From Bradyrhizobium sp. SZCCT0148 (GTDB taxonomy: Bacteria > Pseudomonadota > Alphaproteobacteria > Rhizobiales > Xanthobacteraceae): 64,000 nt of DNA. The notes under the pieces are model-generated. The model did no database searches and had not been told where the DNA came from. It saw only the letters and a program-made list of their open reading frames with translations. The stretch lies in assembly GCF_018129985.1 (NCBI RefSeq), contig NZ_JAFCKT010000005.1, positions 62,001-126,000 of the forward strand. The letters run 5' to 3'. Positions 9,468 to 17,825 of this stretch are shown piece after piece; position 1 is the first letter of the stretch; every line of letters starts with the position of its first letter. The translations under genes were made by a program, and so were the position numbers.

Positions 9468-10514
9468 ATGATGAGCGCGAACTATATCTCGACCCTGATG
9501 CTGTCTTCGTCGTTGAGGTCGTCGATCACGAACAACCAGAGCGCGCTGACCAAGGCCTCGAAGGAGGCGACCACCGGCCGTTTCGCCGATGTCGGCCTCG
9601 AGCTCGGCACCGGGACGGGCCGCGACGTGGCGCTGCGGGCCGATTTCAATTTCGCGGACCAGCTGGTCGACACCAACGAGCTGGTCTCGGGACGCCTCGA
9701 CGTCACGCAGAACCGGATCACGCAGCTCGGCACGACCGCGTCGGAATTCCTCAAGAACCTAATCGCGGCGCGCGACGCCGACAGCGGCGCGAAGATCATC
9801 CTGCCGAGCGCGTCCGCGAACCTTCAGGACGTCATCGGCGCGCTCAATGTTTCCTACAACGGGTCATATCTGTTCGGCGGAATCAATACGCAGACCGTGC
9901 CGATCACGAACTACACGGCCGGCTCGGCCAGCAAGAACCAGGTCGACGCGGACTTCCTGGCGACGTTCGGCTTCTCGCAGGCTGCGGCGGGCGTTGGCAC
10001 GATCACGCCGGCGCAGATGCAGAACTTCCTCGACAACGTCTTTGATGCCGAGTTCGCGAGCCCGACCTGGAACGCCAATTGGTCGTCGGCCACGGACCAG
10101 GCGCTGTCGAGCCGCATCTCCACGACCGAAGTCGTCGACAGCTCGGTCAGTGCCAACCAGCCCGGCTTTCGCAAGCTGGCCGAGGCCTACGCTATGCTCA
10201 CCGATCTCGGCAACACGAGTCTGAGCAAGGACACGTTTCAGGTCGTCGTCGACAAGGCGATCGGTCTGGTCAGCGGCGCAATCAATGATCTCGCTGTGCT
10301 CGGCGGTACCGTCGGCTCGGTCCAGCAGCGGGTCACCGGCGCGACCGAGAAGCTGAAGATCCAGAAGGACATCCTCAACAACCAGATCGTCAAGCTGGAG
10401 GCGGTCGACCCGACCGAGGCCTCGGTCCGCGTCAACACCCTGCAGACCCAGATCAAGACGGCGCTGGCGCTGACCTCGCAGCTGCAGCAGATCAGCCTCA
10501 TCAACTATCTCTAG
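9468..10514 (+). CDS. flgL: Hook-filament junction protein FlgL (HAP3)
   Basis: The second junction protein, 348 residues, flagellin-like at both ends. The N-terminal helix has QSALTKASKEATTGR. The C-terminal helix has LNNQIVKLEAVDPTEASVRVNTLQ cut across domain D0, where flagellin-type proteins pair their ends. Two Met codons open the frame (9468 and 9471); the first is used here. Direct adjacency to flgK supports coupled expression. Confidence 0.92.
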   Translation: MMSANYISTLMLSSSLRSSITNNQSALTKASKEATTGRFADVGLELGTGTGRDVALRADFNFADQLVDTNELVSGRLDVTQNRITQLGTTASEFLKNLIAARDADSGAKIILPSASANLQDVIGALNVSYNGSYLFGGINTQTVPITNYTAGSASKNQVDADFLATFGFSQAAAGVGTITPAQMQNFLDNVFDAEFASPTWNANWSSATDQALSSRISTTEVVDSSVSANQPGFRKLAEAYAMLTDLGNTSLSKDTFQVVVDKAIGLVSGAINDLAVLGGTVGSVQQRVTGATEKLKIQKDILNNQIVKLEAVDPTEASVRVNTLQTQIKTALALTSQLQQISLINYL

Positions 10515-10558
10515 CCGAGGCTCGCAGCCTCGTCCTGTTATCCGGTCTCCTGCGCAGA

Positions 10559-10912
10559 GTGATGCTGATGACGTTTGAAGCCTATGAATCGGTCGTGGAC
10601 GAGAGCGGTCACGAGGCGCGGGGCCGCGAGCGGCAGGCGCTCAGCCTCGGCATCGACCGGCTCGAGCGGCTTCAGAGAGGCGTGTTCCGCCTCGAGGACC
10701 TGGTCGAGAGCCTGCTCTATGTGCGGCGACTGTGGACGATCTTCATCGAGGATCTCTCGCACCCGGAAAACGGGCTCCCGGACAAGCTGCGCGCCGACAT
10801 CATCTCGATCGGCCTGTGGGTCGTCAAGGAAGCCGATCGCCTTCGCGAGGAGAGGTCGAACGACGTGATGCAGCTGATCGAAATCAACCGCCTGATCCGA
10901 GACGCTCTGTGA
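10559..10912 (+). CDS. flaF: Flagellar biosynthesis regulator FlaF
   Basis: FlaF is a small helical protein of alphaproteobacteria needed for flagellin production or secretion and usually encoded next to flbT. This one is 117 residues, with the family pattern of a long helix followed by RLWTIFIEDLSHPENGLPDKLRADIISIGLWV. The start is uncertain: GTG 10559, ATG 10562 and ATG 10568 are all in frame, and no strong Shine-Dalgarno decides between them. Its TGA overlaps the flbT ATG by one base. Confidence 0.88.
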   Translation: MMLMTFEAYESVVDESGHEARGRERQALSLGIDRLERLQRGVFRLEDLVESLLYVRRLWTIFIEDLSHPENGLPDKLRADIISIGLWVVKEADRLREERSNDVMQLIEINRLIRDAL

Positions 10913-11322
10913 TGAAGATCTCCTTGCGGGCGGGCGAACGGATCTACATCAACGGCGCGGTGCTGCGCGTGGACCGCAAGGTCTCCGTGGAGCTCGTCAA
11001 CGACGTGATGTTCCTGCTCGAAGGGCAGGTCATGCAGGCCTCCGACGCCACCACAGCGCTGCGGCAGCTCTACTTCATCGTCCAGCTCATGCTGATGAAC
11101 CCGACGGATATCCGCGACGCCGCGGCGCTCTATGGACAGCATCACGCGGCCCTGTGCGCGGTGTGCGAGAGCCGCGAGATGCTGGACGGGCTGGGGGCGG
11201 TCGACGAACTGGTCGGGGCGACCCGCTACTTCGAGGCGCTCAAGCGGATCAGGGCCCTGTTTCCGGTCGAGCAGGCCATCCTGGCCGGCACCATCACCGA
11301 GTCCCCATTCCAGGCTGCCTGA
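10912..11322 (+). CDS. flbT: Flagellin post-transcriptional regulator FlbT
   Basis: FlbT binds flagellin mRNA leaders; it represses in Caulobacter and activates in some relatives. The 136 residues start with the typical beta-rich segment MKISLRAGERIYINGAVLR and continue with a helical part containing LRQLYFIVQLMLMNP. The start at 10912 is chosen because it overlaps the flaF stop by one base (TGATG) and yields the family N terminus; the frame is open further upstream but would add unrelated sequence. Its presence shows that flagellin synthesis is controlled post-transcriptionally, although no flagellin gene is in this window. Confidence 0.92.
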   Translation: MKISLRAGERIYINGAVLRVDRKVSVELVNDVMFLLEGQVMQASDATTALRQLYFIVQLMLMNPTDIRDAAALYGQHHAALCAVCESREMLDGLGAVDELVGATRYFEALKRIRALFPVEQAILAGTITESPFQAA

Positions 11323-11336
11323 CAGCGGAGAGGCAC

Positions 11337-11747
11337 ATGAACGTCACCAGCGCGACCGACAAATCCAGTTCGACCGGCTCCCCCAATCCGACCGCGAGCA
11401 ACAGCGTCGACTACAATACGTTTCTTCAGCTTCTCGTCGCCGAGATGAAGAACCAGGATCCCACCAATCCGATGGATACCTCCCAATATATGAGCCAGTT
11501 CGCGCAGCTCTCGACGGTCGAACAGGCCATGCAGACCAATTCGAAACTGGATGCGCTGCTTTCCTCACAGTCGCTGTCGCAGGCCAACGGCCTGATCGGC
11601 AAGACTGTCAGCTTCACCGACGCCACCGGCGCGAGCTTCAGCGGCAAGGTCGTTTCGGTCTCCATCAATGCCGACGGCTCCATCGCGACCCTCGAGAACG
11701 GCACCAAGGTCGCGGTCGGGCCGGGACTCACGATCAGCCAGTCATGA
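11337..11747 (+). CDS. flgD: Hook-cap scaffolding protein FlgD
   Basis: FlgD caps the growing hook and is displaced by FlgK. This copy is 136 residues, the short form common in rhizobia that lacks part of the C-terminal FlnI-like region. The conserved N-terminal block is clear: FLQLLVAEMKNQDPTNPMD, then QFAQLSTVEQAMQ. The start at 11337 follows GGAGAGG. The stop overlaps the fliQ start (ATGA). Confidence 0.92.
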   Translation: MNVTSATDKSSSTGSPNPTASNSVDYNTFLQLLVAEMKNQDPTNPMDTSQYMSQFAQLSTVEQAMQTNSKLDALLSSQSLSQANGLIGKTVSFTDATGASFSGKVVSVSINADGSIATLENGTKVAVGPGLTISQS

Positions 11748-12010
11748 ACGAACGGGACGCTCTCGATATCGTCCAGGCGGCGATCTGGACCATCATCGTC
11801 GCATCCGGGCCCGCGGTCGGTGCCGCGATGCTGGTCGGCACCATCATCGCGCTGATCCAGGCCTTGACCCAGATCCAGGAGGTGACGCTGACCTTCGTGC
11901 CGAAGATCATCGTCATTCTGGTGGTGGTCGCCATCTCCGGTTCCTTCATCGGCGCGCACCTCTCCACGTTCACCGAGATGGTCTATTCGCATATCGAGCG
12001 CGGCTTCTGA
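11744..12010 (+). CDS. fliQ: Flagellar export gate protein FliQ
   Basis: FliQ is a two-helix membrane subunit of the flagellar export gate (FliP5-FliQ4-FliR1). The protein is 88 residues with two hydrophobic hairpin helices (about 12-36 and 48-75) and the conserved QALTQIQEVTLTFVPK loop between them. It overlaps flgD by four bases. A 75-base gap to flhA holds a hairpin with six-base arms, CCCCGC at 12033-12038 and GCGGGG at 12048-12053. Confidence 0.95.
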   Translation: MNERDALDIVQAAIWTIIVASGPAVGAAMLVGTIIALIQALTQIQEVTLTFVPKIIVILVVVAISGSFIGAHLSTFTEMVYSHIERGF

Positions 12011-12085
12011 TCGGCGCGGGACCCGGCACCATCCCCGCGTAAGCTTTGCGGGGCAGATTGGAGGTGGACCCTCTGCCGGTGACCC

Positions 12086-14167
12086 ATGGCCGATACGTTA
12101 GCTGCTAGCCTGCCGACCCCACGACGATTGGGGGCCGACGCCTTCTTCGCCGGCGGTATCGTGGCGATGCTCACGATCCTGTTCCTGCCGATCCCGCCGA
12201 TCCTGATCGATCTCGGCCTGGCGTTCTCGATCGCGCTGTCGGCGCTGATCCTGATGGTCGCGCTGTGGATTCAGCGGCCGCTCGACTTCTCGGCGTTTCC
12301 GACCGTGCTGCTGATCGCGACGATCCTGCGGCTGGCGCTGAACGTCGCGACGACTCGCCTGATCCTGTCGCGCGGCGGGGAGGGCGAGCAGGCCGCCGGC
12401 CACGTCGTCGCCGGCTTCTCCAAATTCGTCATGGGCGGCGACTTCGTCATCGGCCTGATCATCTTTGCCATCCTGGTCACCGTGAATTTCGTCGTGATCA
12501 CCAAGGGCGCAACGCGTATCGCCGAAGTCGGTGCCCGTTTCACCCTCGATGCCATCCCCGGCAAGCAGATGGCGATCGACGCCGACCTGTCGGCGGGCCT
12601 GATCGACGACAAGGAGGCCCAGCGCCGGCGCCGCGAGCTCGAAGAAGAAAGCGCGTTCTTCGGCGCCATGGACGGCGCCTCCAAATTCGTTCGCGGCGAC
12701 GCCATCGCCGGCCTCATCATCACCGCGATCAACATCTTCGGCGGCATCGTCATCGGTGTCACCCATCACGGGCTGTCGCTCTCGCGCGCGGCCGATGTCT
12801 ACACCAAGCTCTCCGTGGGCGACGGTCTGGTCACGCAGATGCCGGCGCTGATCGTGTCCCTGTCAGCGGGTCTGCTGGTTTCCAAGGGCGGCACCAGGGG
12901 CTCGGCGGAGCAGGCGGTGCTGCGGCAGCTCGGCGGCTACCCCCGCGCGGTGTCGGCCGCCGCGCTGATGATGTTCGTGCTCGCCTTGATGCCGGGACTG
13001 CCGATGAGTCCGTTCGTGCTGCTCGGCGGCATCATGGCCTTCGTCGGCTATTCGCTGCCGAAGCGGCAGGCCGCGCGCGAGCGGAAAGAGGATGCGCGCA
13101 AGGCCGACGAGCGCGCCCAGGCGGAGGCGAAGGAATCCGTCAAGGACCAGCTCAAGACCGCCGAGATCGAGCTTTCGCTCGGCGGCCATCTGTCGGTCCA
13201 CCTGCTGGGCTCGCGCACCGAGCTCGCCCACCGCGTCGCCAAGATCCGCAAGAAGTTCGCCAAGCAGTACGGCTTCGTCGTTCCCGAGATCAAGCTCAGC
13301 GACAATCTGTCGATCGATCCCAAGGGTTACCAGATCCGGATCCATGACACCCGCGTCGCCCATGGCGAGCTCAGGCTCGGCGAGGTGCTGGTGCTGGTCG
13401 ACAAGGACGGCAAGCCCGACGTGCCCGGCGAGGAGGTGGTCGAACCCGCGTTCGGCATGAAGGCGCTGTGGGTGACGGAAGCCTTTACGGACGAAGTCAA
13501 GCGGCAGGGCTGCAAGCCGGTCGACAATCTGTCGGTGCTGCTCACGCATTTGAGCGAAGTGCTCAGGGCGAACCTCGCCCAGCTCCTGTCCTACAAGGAC
13601 ATGCGCTCGCTGCTCGACCGGCTCGATCCCGAATACAAGCGACTCGTCGAGGATCTCTGCCCGTCACAGATCTCCTATTCGGGCCTGCTGGCAATCCTGA
13701 AGATCCTGCTGGCCGAGCGCGTGTCCATCCGCAATCTTCATCTCATCCTCGAGGCGATCGCCGAGATCGCGCCTCACGTGCGGCGCTCCGAGCAGGTCGC
13801 AGAGCACGTGCGGACGCGGCTGGCACAGCAGATCTGCGGAGACCTCTCCGACAACGGCGTCCTCAACGTCGTCAGGCTCGGCAACCGCTGGGACCTGGCG
13901 TTCCACCAGAGCTTGAAGCGAGACGGCAAGGGCGACGTCGTCGAGTTCGACGCAGATCCGCGCCTGATCGAGCAGTTCGCGACAGAAGCCAGCGCCGCGA
14001 TCCGCAAGTTCACCGAAAGCGGCACCAGCGTGGTGCTGGCGGTGACGCCCGAAGCGCGGCCCTATGTCCGGATGATCCTGGAGCGGGTGTTTCCGACTCT
14101 GCCGATCCTGTCGCATGTCGAAGTCGCGCGCAGCGCCGAGATCAGGGCGCTTGGAGCGGTGTCGTGA
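12086..14167 (+). CDS. flhA: Flagellar export gate protein FlhA
   Basis: FlhA is the large export-gate subunit: eight membrane helices in the N-terminal half and a cytoplasmic ring domain that binds chaperone-substrate complexes. It is 693 residues, the usual size. The FHIPEP family signature is complete near residues 145-168 (EVGARFTLDAIPGKQMAIDA). The ATG at 12086 is the first usable start because an in-frame TGA lies at 12080-12082; the best Shine-Dalgarno candidate (GGAGG, 12060-12064) is unusually distant. The TGA overlaps the fliR GTG by three bases. Confidence 0.96.
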   Translation: MADTLAASLPTPRRLGADAFFAGGIVAMLTILFLPIPPILIDLGLAFSIALSALILMVALWIQRPLDFSAFPTVLLIATILRLALNVATTRLILSRGGEGEQAAGHVVAGFSKFVMGGDFVIGLIIFAILVTVNFVVITKGATRIAEVGARFTLDAIPGKQMAIDADLSAGLIDDKEAQRRRRELEEESAFFGAMDGASKFVRGDAIAGLIITAINIFGGIVIGVTHHGLSLSRAADVYTKLSVGDGLVTQMPALIVSLSAGLLVSKGGTRGSAEQAVLRQLGGYPRAVSAAALMMFVLALMPGLPMSPFVLLGGIMAFVGYSLPKRQAARERKEDARKADERAQAEAKESVKDQLKTAEIELSLGGHLSVHLLGSRTELAHRVAKIRKKFAKQYGFVVPEIKLSDNLSIDPKGYQIRIHDTRVAHGELRLGEVLVLVDKDGKPDVPGEEVVEPAFGMKALWVTEAFTDEVKRQGCKPVDNLSVLLTHLSEVLRANLAQLLSYKDMRSLLDRLDPEYKRLVEDLCPSQISYSGLLAILKILLAERVSIRNLHLILEAIAEIAPHVRRSEQVAEHVRTRLAQQICGDLSDNGVLNVVRLGNRWDLAFHQSLKRDGKGDVVEFDADPRLIEQFATEASAAIRKFTESGTSVVLAVTPEARPYVRMILERVFPTLPILSHVEVARSAEIRALGAVS

Positions 14168-14916
14168 TCAGCGGCCTTGCCCACAGCGTGCTGGTGACGT
14201 TCATCGTATTCTGCCGCATCGGCGCCTGCCTGATGTTGGTACCCGGCTTTTCCAGCGTCAACGTTCCGGCCCAGGTCCGGCTGTTCGTAGCGCTCGTCAC
14301 CACGCTCGCGCTGGCGCCGATCCTGATCGCGGTGCTGAAGCCACTCACCGACAACGCCGCGCCGCTGACGCTGGCGCTCCTGATCTGCTCCGAGCTCGTG
14401 GTCGGCAGCGTCATCGGGCTCGGCGGACGGGTGTTCTTCCTTGCGCTCCAGACCATGGCGACCGTGATGGCGAGTGCGATCGGGCTCAGCAACATTCCGG
14501 GGACGCCGGTTGCCGACAGCGATCCGGCGCCCGCGCTGGTGCCGCTGATCATGGTGTCGGTGACCACGCTGTTCTTCATGACCGACCAGCATTGGCAGGT
14601 CCTGCGCGGGCTGATGAATTCCTACGAGGTCTGGCGTCCCGGCGACAGGCTCGGCGGCGGCGTGGCGCTCGACCTGCTCGTCGGCCGCCTGTCGGAAGCG
14701 TTCGTGCTAACGCTGCGGATCGCCAGCCCATTCATCGTCTATTCGGTAATCGTCAATCTGGCGGTCAGCCTGATCAACAAGCTGACGCCAGCGGTCCCGG
14801 TCTATTTCATCTCGGTGCCGTTCGTGCTGTTCGGCGGCTTCCTGCTGCTCTACCTCACGAGCGACGAGCTGTTGACGCAATTCATGCTCGGCCTCTCGTC
14901 CTGGCTGGCGGAGTGA
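14164..14916 (+). CDS. fliR: Flagellar export gate protein FliR
   Basis: FliR is the single-copy core helix bundle of the export gate. The start is GTG at 14164, chosen because it overlaps the flhA stop (GTGA) and opens directly on the FliR N terminus (VISGLAHSVLVTFIVFCRIG). The frame stays open far upstream inside flhA, but that part is a shadow. The 250 residues include six hydrophobic segments and the C-terminal FVLFGGFLLLYL helix. Confidence 0.94.
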   Translation: MISGLAHSVLVTFIVFCRIGACLMLVPGFSSVNVPAQVRLFVALVTTLALAPILIAVLKPLTDNAAPLTLALLICSELVVGSVIGLGGRVFFLALQTMATVMASAIGLSNIPGTPVADSDPAPALVPLIMVSVTTLFFMTDQHWQVLRGLMNSYEVWRPGDRLGGGVALDLLVGRLSEAFVLTLRIASPFIVYSVIVNLAVSLINKLTPAVPVYFISVPFVLFGGFLLLYLTSDELLTQFMLGLSSWLAE

Positions 14917-14920
14917 CGCT

Positions 14921-15343
14921 GTGACCATTTCGCGCGCGGACAAGCTCGGCCGGATGGTGTCGCTCGTGAAGCTGCAGCTTCGGCTGTCCGAATGGCAGCT
15001 CGCGCAGCTGCGGCAGCAGGAGAGAAGCCTGCAGGACGAGCAGGAATGGCTGGTGGGCGCCTTGAACGGCGGCAAGCCGCCAGCGGGATCGTCGAGCGAT
15101 TCGATCGCGCGGCGGCTGAACAGGATGAGCGTCGGCGCGCGCGCGATCCAGGCGCAGGCCGCCCAGCAGCTTGACCAGGTCCGCACCGAGAGCCGCCGCG
15201 TCAGGCAGCTTGAGCAGGTTGCCAAGGCGGCGCTGGCCGACAAGCTCCGTGACGCCGAGAAGCGGAGTCTTGAGGAAATGACGGGAATTAGCCCAGCCGC
15301 GCGCGCGTGGACGCCACGGCCAGCCAATCGGAACAAGCCATGA
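14921..15343 (+). CDS. FliJ-like coiled-coil flagellar protein
   Basis: A 140-residue, strongly charged helical protein with heptad-like spacing from about residue 10 to 50 and from 75 to 125 (LRLSEWQLAQLRQQERSLQ; RVRQLEQVAKAALADKLRD). FliJ, the coiled-coil stalk of the export ATPase, has this size and composition and is poorly conserved in sequence. The GTG start at 14921 follows fliR by four bases. The stop overlaps the next start. The FliJ assignment is inferred from context. Confidence 0.65.
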   Translation: MTISRADKLGRMVSLVKLQLRLSEWQLAQLRQQERSLQDEQEWLVGALNGGKPPAGSSSDSIARRLNRMSVGARAIQAQAAQQLDQVRTESRRVRQLEQVAKAALADKLRDAEKRSLEEMTGISPAARAWTPRPANRNKP

Positions 15344-15816
15344 TCGTGACCGCGACACCCGACCTCGTTCTCGACGTCCTCGATGCCGCCGATCCCGTGA
15401 CGCAGCGCGCGGCGACGGCGAAACTCGACGCGCTGAAATCCTCCGACGCGGATTTCGCCGCCACCATGGAGGCGGAGGCCGGCAAGGCGGCGGCTGCCAA
15501 GCAACCCGCGACGAAGGCTTCCGAGGCGCCTTCGGATGCGGTGAACGGGGCGCCGGTGCGGATGATCAAGGCGCCTGCATCCGGTGAGGTGTACCGGAAG
15601 TTCGAGGCATTCATTCTCCAGACCTTCGTCGAGACGATGTTGCCGAAGGACTCCGAGCAGATCTTCGGCAAGGGTACCGCCGGCGGCGTCTGGAAGTCGA
15701 TGCTGGCTGAGCAGCTTGGCAGCCAGCTGGCAAAGGGCAACGGCATTGGCATTGCCAGGCAGCTGGCCGCCGCGAATGCGGCCGGACCGAACGAGGCCGG
15801 CAAGGCCGGATCATGA
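15340..15816 (+). CDS. Rod-binding protein, FlgJ N-terminal type
   Basis: A 158-residue protein with the rod-binding domain that in enterobacteria forms the N-terminal half of FlgJ. The domain spans about residues 80-145 and includes FEAFILQTFVETMLP, then GGVWKSMLAEQLGSQLA. There is no wall-hydrolase domain, which is normal for alphaproteobacteria; the separate transglycosylase at 6047 may supply that activity. The start at ATG 15340 is preferred over GTG 15307 because it forms an ATGA overlap with the preceding gene. Confidence 0.85.
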   Translation: MIVTATPDLVLDVLDAADPVTQRAATAKLDALKSSDADFAATMEAEAGKAAAAKQPATKASEAPSDAVNGAPVRMIKAPASGEVYRKFEAFILQTFVETMLPKDSEQIFGKGTAGGVWKSMLAEQLGSQLAKGNGIGIARQLAAANAAGPNEAGKAGS

Positions 15817-15854
15817 TCGGCGAACGGGTGACAGAAGTTGAAGGGTGAATTTCT

Positions 15855-16367
15855 ATGCAGGCACAAGACAGCGCGGCGGCCATGGCGATCGAACAGCCGG
15901 TCGCGGACACCGGGATGACGACGGCGGAGGCAGCAACAGGCGATGCGCTGCTGCCCGTGTTGCTGCCGGCCGCGACCGACGAGGCCGTGGTCGACGGCGC
16001 GGATGCGGCGAGAGCGGATGAAGTGCGCGGGCTGCTGGCGGCAATCCGCCGGCTCGAGAGCATCGTTGAGGAGGAGACGGTCGCGCTCGCCACGCGCCAG
16101 AAGATCGATTTCGACGATTTCAGCGCGCGGAAGAGCCGCAGCATGCTCGAGTTCGTCCGGCTGATGCGGGCGCGGATGCATTTCGGCGGTGACGTCGAGG
16201 TCACCGAGGAAATCCAGCGGCTGCGAGAGAAGCTCGAGCGGAATCGCTCGATCCTCGAAATGCATTACGACGCGGTGCGGGAGATCGCGAGCGTCATCGT
16301 CAAGGCGATCCAGGAAGCCGAGTCCGACGGCACCTATACCGGTCGCGCAGCGCAGGACGGAACATGA
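15855..16367 (+). CDS. FlgN-like flagellar protein
   Basis: A 170-residue protein whose first 50 residues are Ala/Thr/Glu-rich and probably disordered. The remainder is helical (RGLLAAIRRLESIVEEETVAL, then FVRLMRARMHF). FlgN, the chaperone of FlgK and FlgL, has this helical form with alternating charged residues, and FlgK and FlgL are encoded upstream. The match is by shape and context. GAAGG and GGTG lie ahead of the ATG. The TGA overlaps the next ATG. Confidence 0.55.
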   Translation: MQAQDSAAAMAIEQPVADTGMTTAEAATGDALLPVLLPAATDEAVVDGADAARADEVRGLLAAIRRLESIVEEETVALATRQKIDFDDFSARKSRSMLEFVRLMRARMHFGGDVEVTEEIQRLREKLERNRSILEMHYDAVREIASVIVKAIQEAESDGTYTGRAAQDGT

Positions 16368-16822
16368 TCAGACTGGTTCTGGCCGGGCTCTGGGTCTGCA
16401 TCCTCACCGCGGGCACGAGCTATGGCGTGGCCTATTGGAAGGAAAACGGCAGCCTGCTGCCGGCGAAGGACGAATATCTCGACGGTCTGCAATATCAGAA
16501 GACGCGGGCATTGAGCGTGCCGATGGTTGAGAGCGGCAATGTGCAGGGCTATATCGTCGCGCGCTTCGTCTACACCGTGGAGGCGCGGACCCTGCATCAG
16601 CTCAACGTTCCGCCGGAGCCGTTCGTCGTCGACGAGGCCTTTCGCAGGATTTATGCCGACGAGCGTCTCGATTTCAGGAAGCTCGCCCGTTACGACCTCT
16701 CCATCCTGACGACGGCCATCAAACAGCGCGTCAACGAGCGGATGCAGGCCGAAGTCGTCCAGGACGTCCTGGTCGAGGACTTCAATTACGTCTCCAAGGA
16801 AGAATTCCAGCAGAAGCCGTAG
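16364..16822 (+). CDS. FliL-like membrane protein, end of flagellar cluster
   Basis: A 152-residue protein with one N-terminal membrane helix (residues 1-22, MIRLVLAGLWVCILTAG) and a periplasmic domain of about 125 residues. The C-terminal pattern ILTTAIKQRVNERMQ followed by VLVEDFNYVSKEEFQ resembles the end of FliL, the stator-associated protein, but overall similarity is weak. It overlaps the preceding gene by four bases and is the last plus-strand gene of the cluster. Confidence 0.6.
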   Translation: MIRLVLAGLWVCILTAGTSYGVAYWKENGSLLPAKDEYLDGLQYQKTRALSVPMVESGNVQGYIVARFVYTVEARTLHQLNVPPEPFVVDEAFRRIYADERLDFRKLARYDLSILTTAIKQRVNERMQAEVVQDVLVEDFNYVSKEEFQQKP

Positions 16823-17054
16823 CTCCTTTGTGCTGACATCCTTCGGGATGCCGCCAGGCGCCTCCTCCGGATGAGGACGGAATGCGCGGCTCCAGATTCA
16901 GCTCGCACCGCGGACCGATTAGCCTCATCCCGAGGAGGCGCGTCAGCGCCGTTTCGAATGACGAAGCGTGCGCTCTGCTCGCCGCCGCCAATCGCGAAAC
17001 GGCCTCCGCGAAGGTGCTTCGCGGAGGCCGCTGCCTGTTTCGCCGCGGGCCGTG
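16823..17054. repeat. Intergenic palindromic repeat at end of flagellar cluster
   Basis: A non-coding gap between facing genes. It contains a small TTCG-loop hairpin (CATCC at 16837-16841, GGATG at 16846-16850) and a larger pair of inverted arms (GCCTCCTCCGGATGAGG near 16859 and CCTCATCCCGAGGAGGC near 16922). This composition is like the dispersed intergenic repeats elsewhere in the window. The perfect hairpin at 17000-17030 is listed separately. Confidence 0.6.
17000..17030. terminator. Perfect 14-bp hairpin between facing genes
   Basis: CGGCCTCCGCGAAG (17000-17013) and its exact complement (17017-17030) flank a three-base loop. It lies 25 bases beyond the ftcR stop and between convergent transcripts. 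Only short T tracts follow on each side (TTT on the plus side at 17038-17040, GTTT on the minus side), so it may act as a bidirectional terminator or an mRNA-stabilising stem. Confidence 0.65.
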
Positions 17055-17825
17055 TCAGTTTCCGGCGGGGTAGGCCGCCGGGACGGCATGCGCCCTGTTG
17101 AGGATGATGCCGACCTCGTCGAGCTCCTGCATCGATACGTCGAGTGTCTCGCCGGCAGGGATGTCGAGGCGGTATCCGACGTAACGCCGGGCCACGATCG
17201 CGTCGAAGCCGAGGCGGTCGCGGAGCTTCTTGCGCAACTTGCTGACGTGGCTCTCGATCACGCTCTCGTCGAAGGTGGACTCGAAGATCCCGTAAACCGC
17301 GTTGAAGATCTGCGTCTTGGTGATCCACTTGCCGTGATTGCTGACCATATATTCGAGAATGCGCAATTCGCGGCGGGGCAGGGTGAGGGCGTGGCCCGCG
17401 ATCTCGGGGTCGCGGCCGTTGAAAAAGACCTGAATCCTGCTCTCGCAGGGTCTCGGCAGCTCACCCACCCGGCGGCGGGCGATCGCGGCCGTTCGGGCCA
17501 GAATCTCGCGCAGATGGATCGGCACATGCACGACGTCGTCGACGCCGGATTCGAACAGCTCCAGCGTGTTCTTGAGCATCTTCTGGCCGCTCATGGCGAT
17601 GATGGGCGCGGAGGAACGCTTGCGCATCGCCCGCGGCAGGCTTCCGCGGGCATCGCAGTCCCCGAGGAGGAAGGCGTCCACCGCTGCCAGGTCCGATTCG
17701 CTTGCGGATTGCAGCCAGTCCCAGAATTCTCCGGAGGAGAAGCCGATCGACGATACACCTTCGCGAACGAGCCCTCCGACATAGCTGTTCGCGACGCTCT
17801 CGCGATCATCAACGATAATATACAT
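17055..17825 (-). CDS. ftcR: Flagellar master regulator FtcR (LafR type)
   Basis: An OmpR-family regulator controlling the rhizobial/Brucella-type flagellar genes; in Bradyrhizobium the homologue LafR heads the lateral-flagellar cascade. The start at 17825 (MYIIVDDRESVANSY) is chosen because it matches the FtcR N terminus; the frame extends 46 residues upstream without family resemblance. The receiver-like domain occupies residues 1-110, with Asp50 (AVDAFLLGD) as the likely acceptor. The usual KP motif reads VP (VVHVPIHLREIL), so the switch lysine is missing. The winged-helix domain (about 130-225) contains FESTFDESVIESHVSKLRKK. No sensor kinase gene is adjacent. Confidence 0.9.
   Translation of the reverse strand: MYIIVDDRESVANSYVGGLVREGVSSIGFSSGEFWDWLQSASESDLAAVDAFLLGDCDARGSLPRAMRKRSSAPIIAMSGQKMLKNTLELFESGVDDVVHVPIHLREILARTAAIARRRVGELPRPCESRIQVFFNGRDPEIAGHALTLPRRELRILEYMVSNHGKWITKTQIFNAVYGIFESTFDESVIESHVSKLRKKLRDRLGFDAIVARRYVGYRLDIPAGETLDVSMQELDEVGIILNRAHAVPAAYPAGN

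Noticed and set aside
13468..14163. Possible fusion of fliR to a 232-residue N-terminal extension
   Set aside because: The upstream part is an out-of-frame shadow of flhA. The GTG at 14164 overlaps the flhA stop and opens directly on the FliR N terminus.
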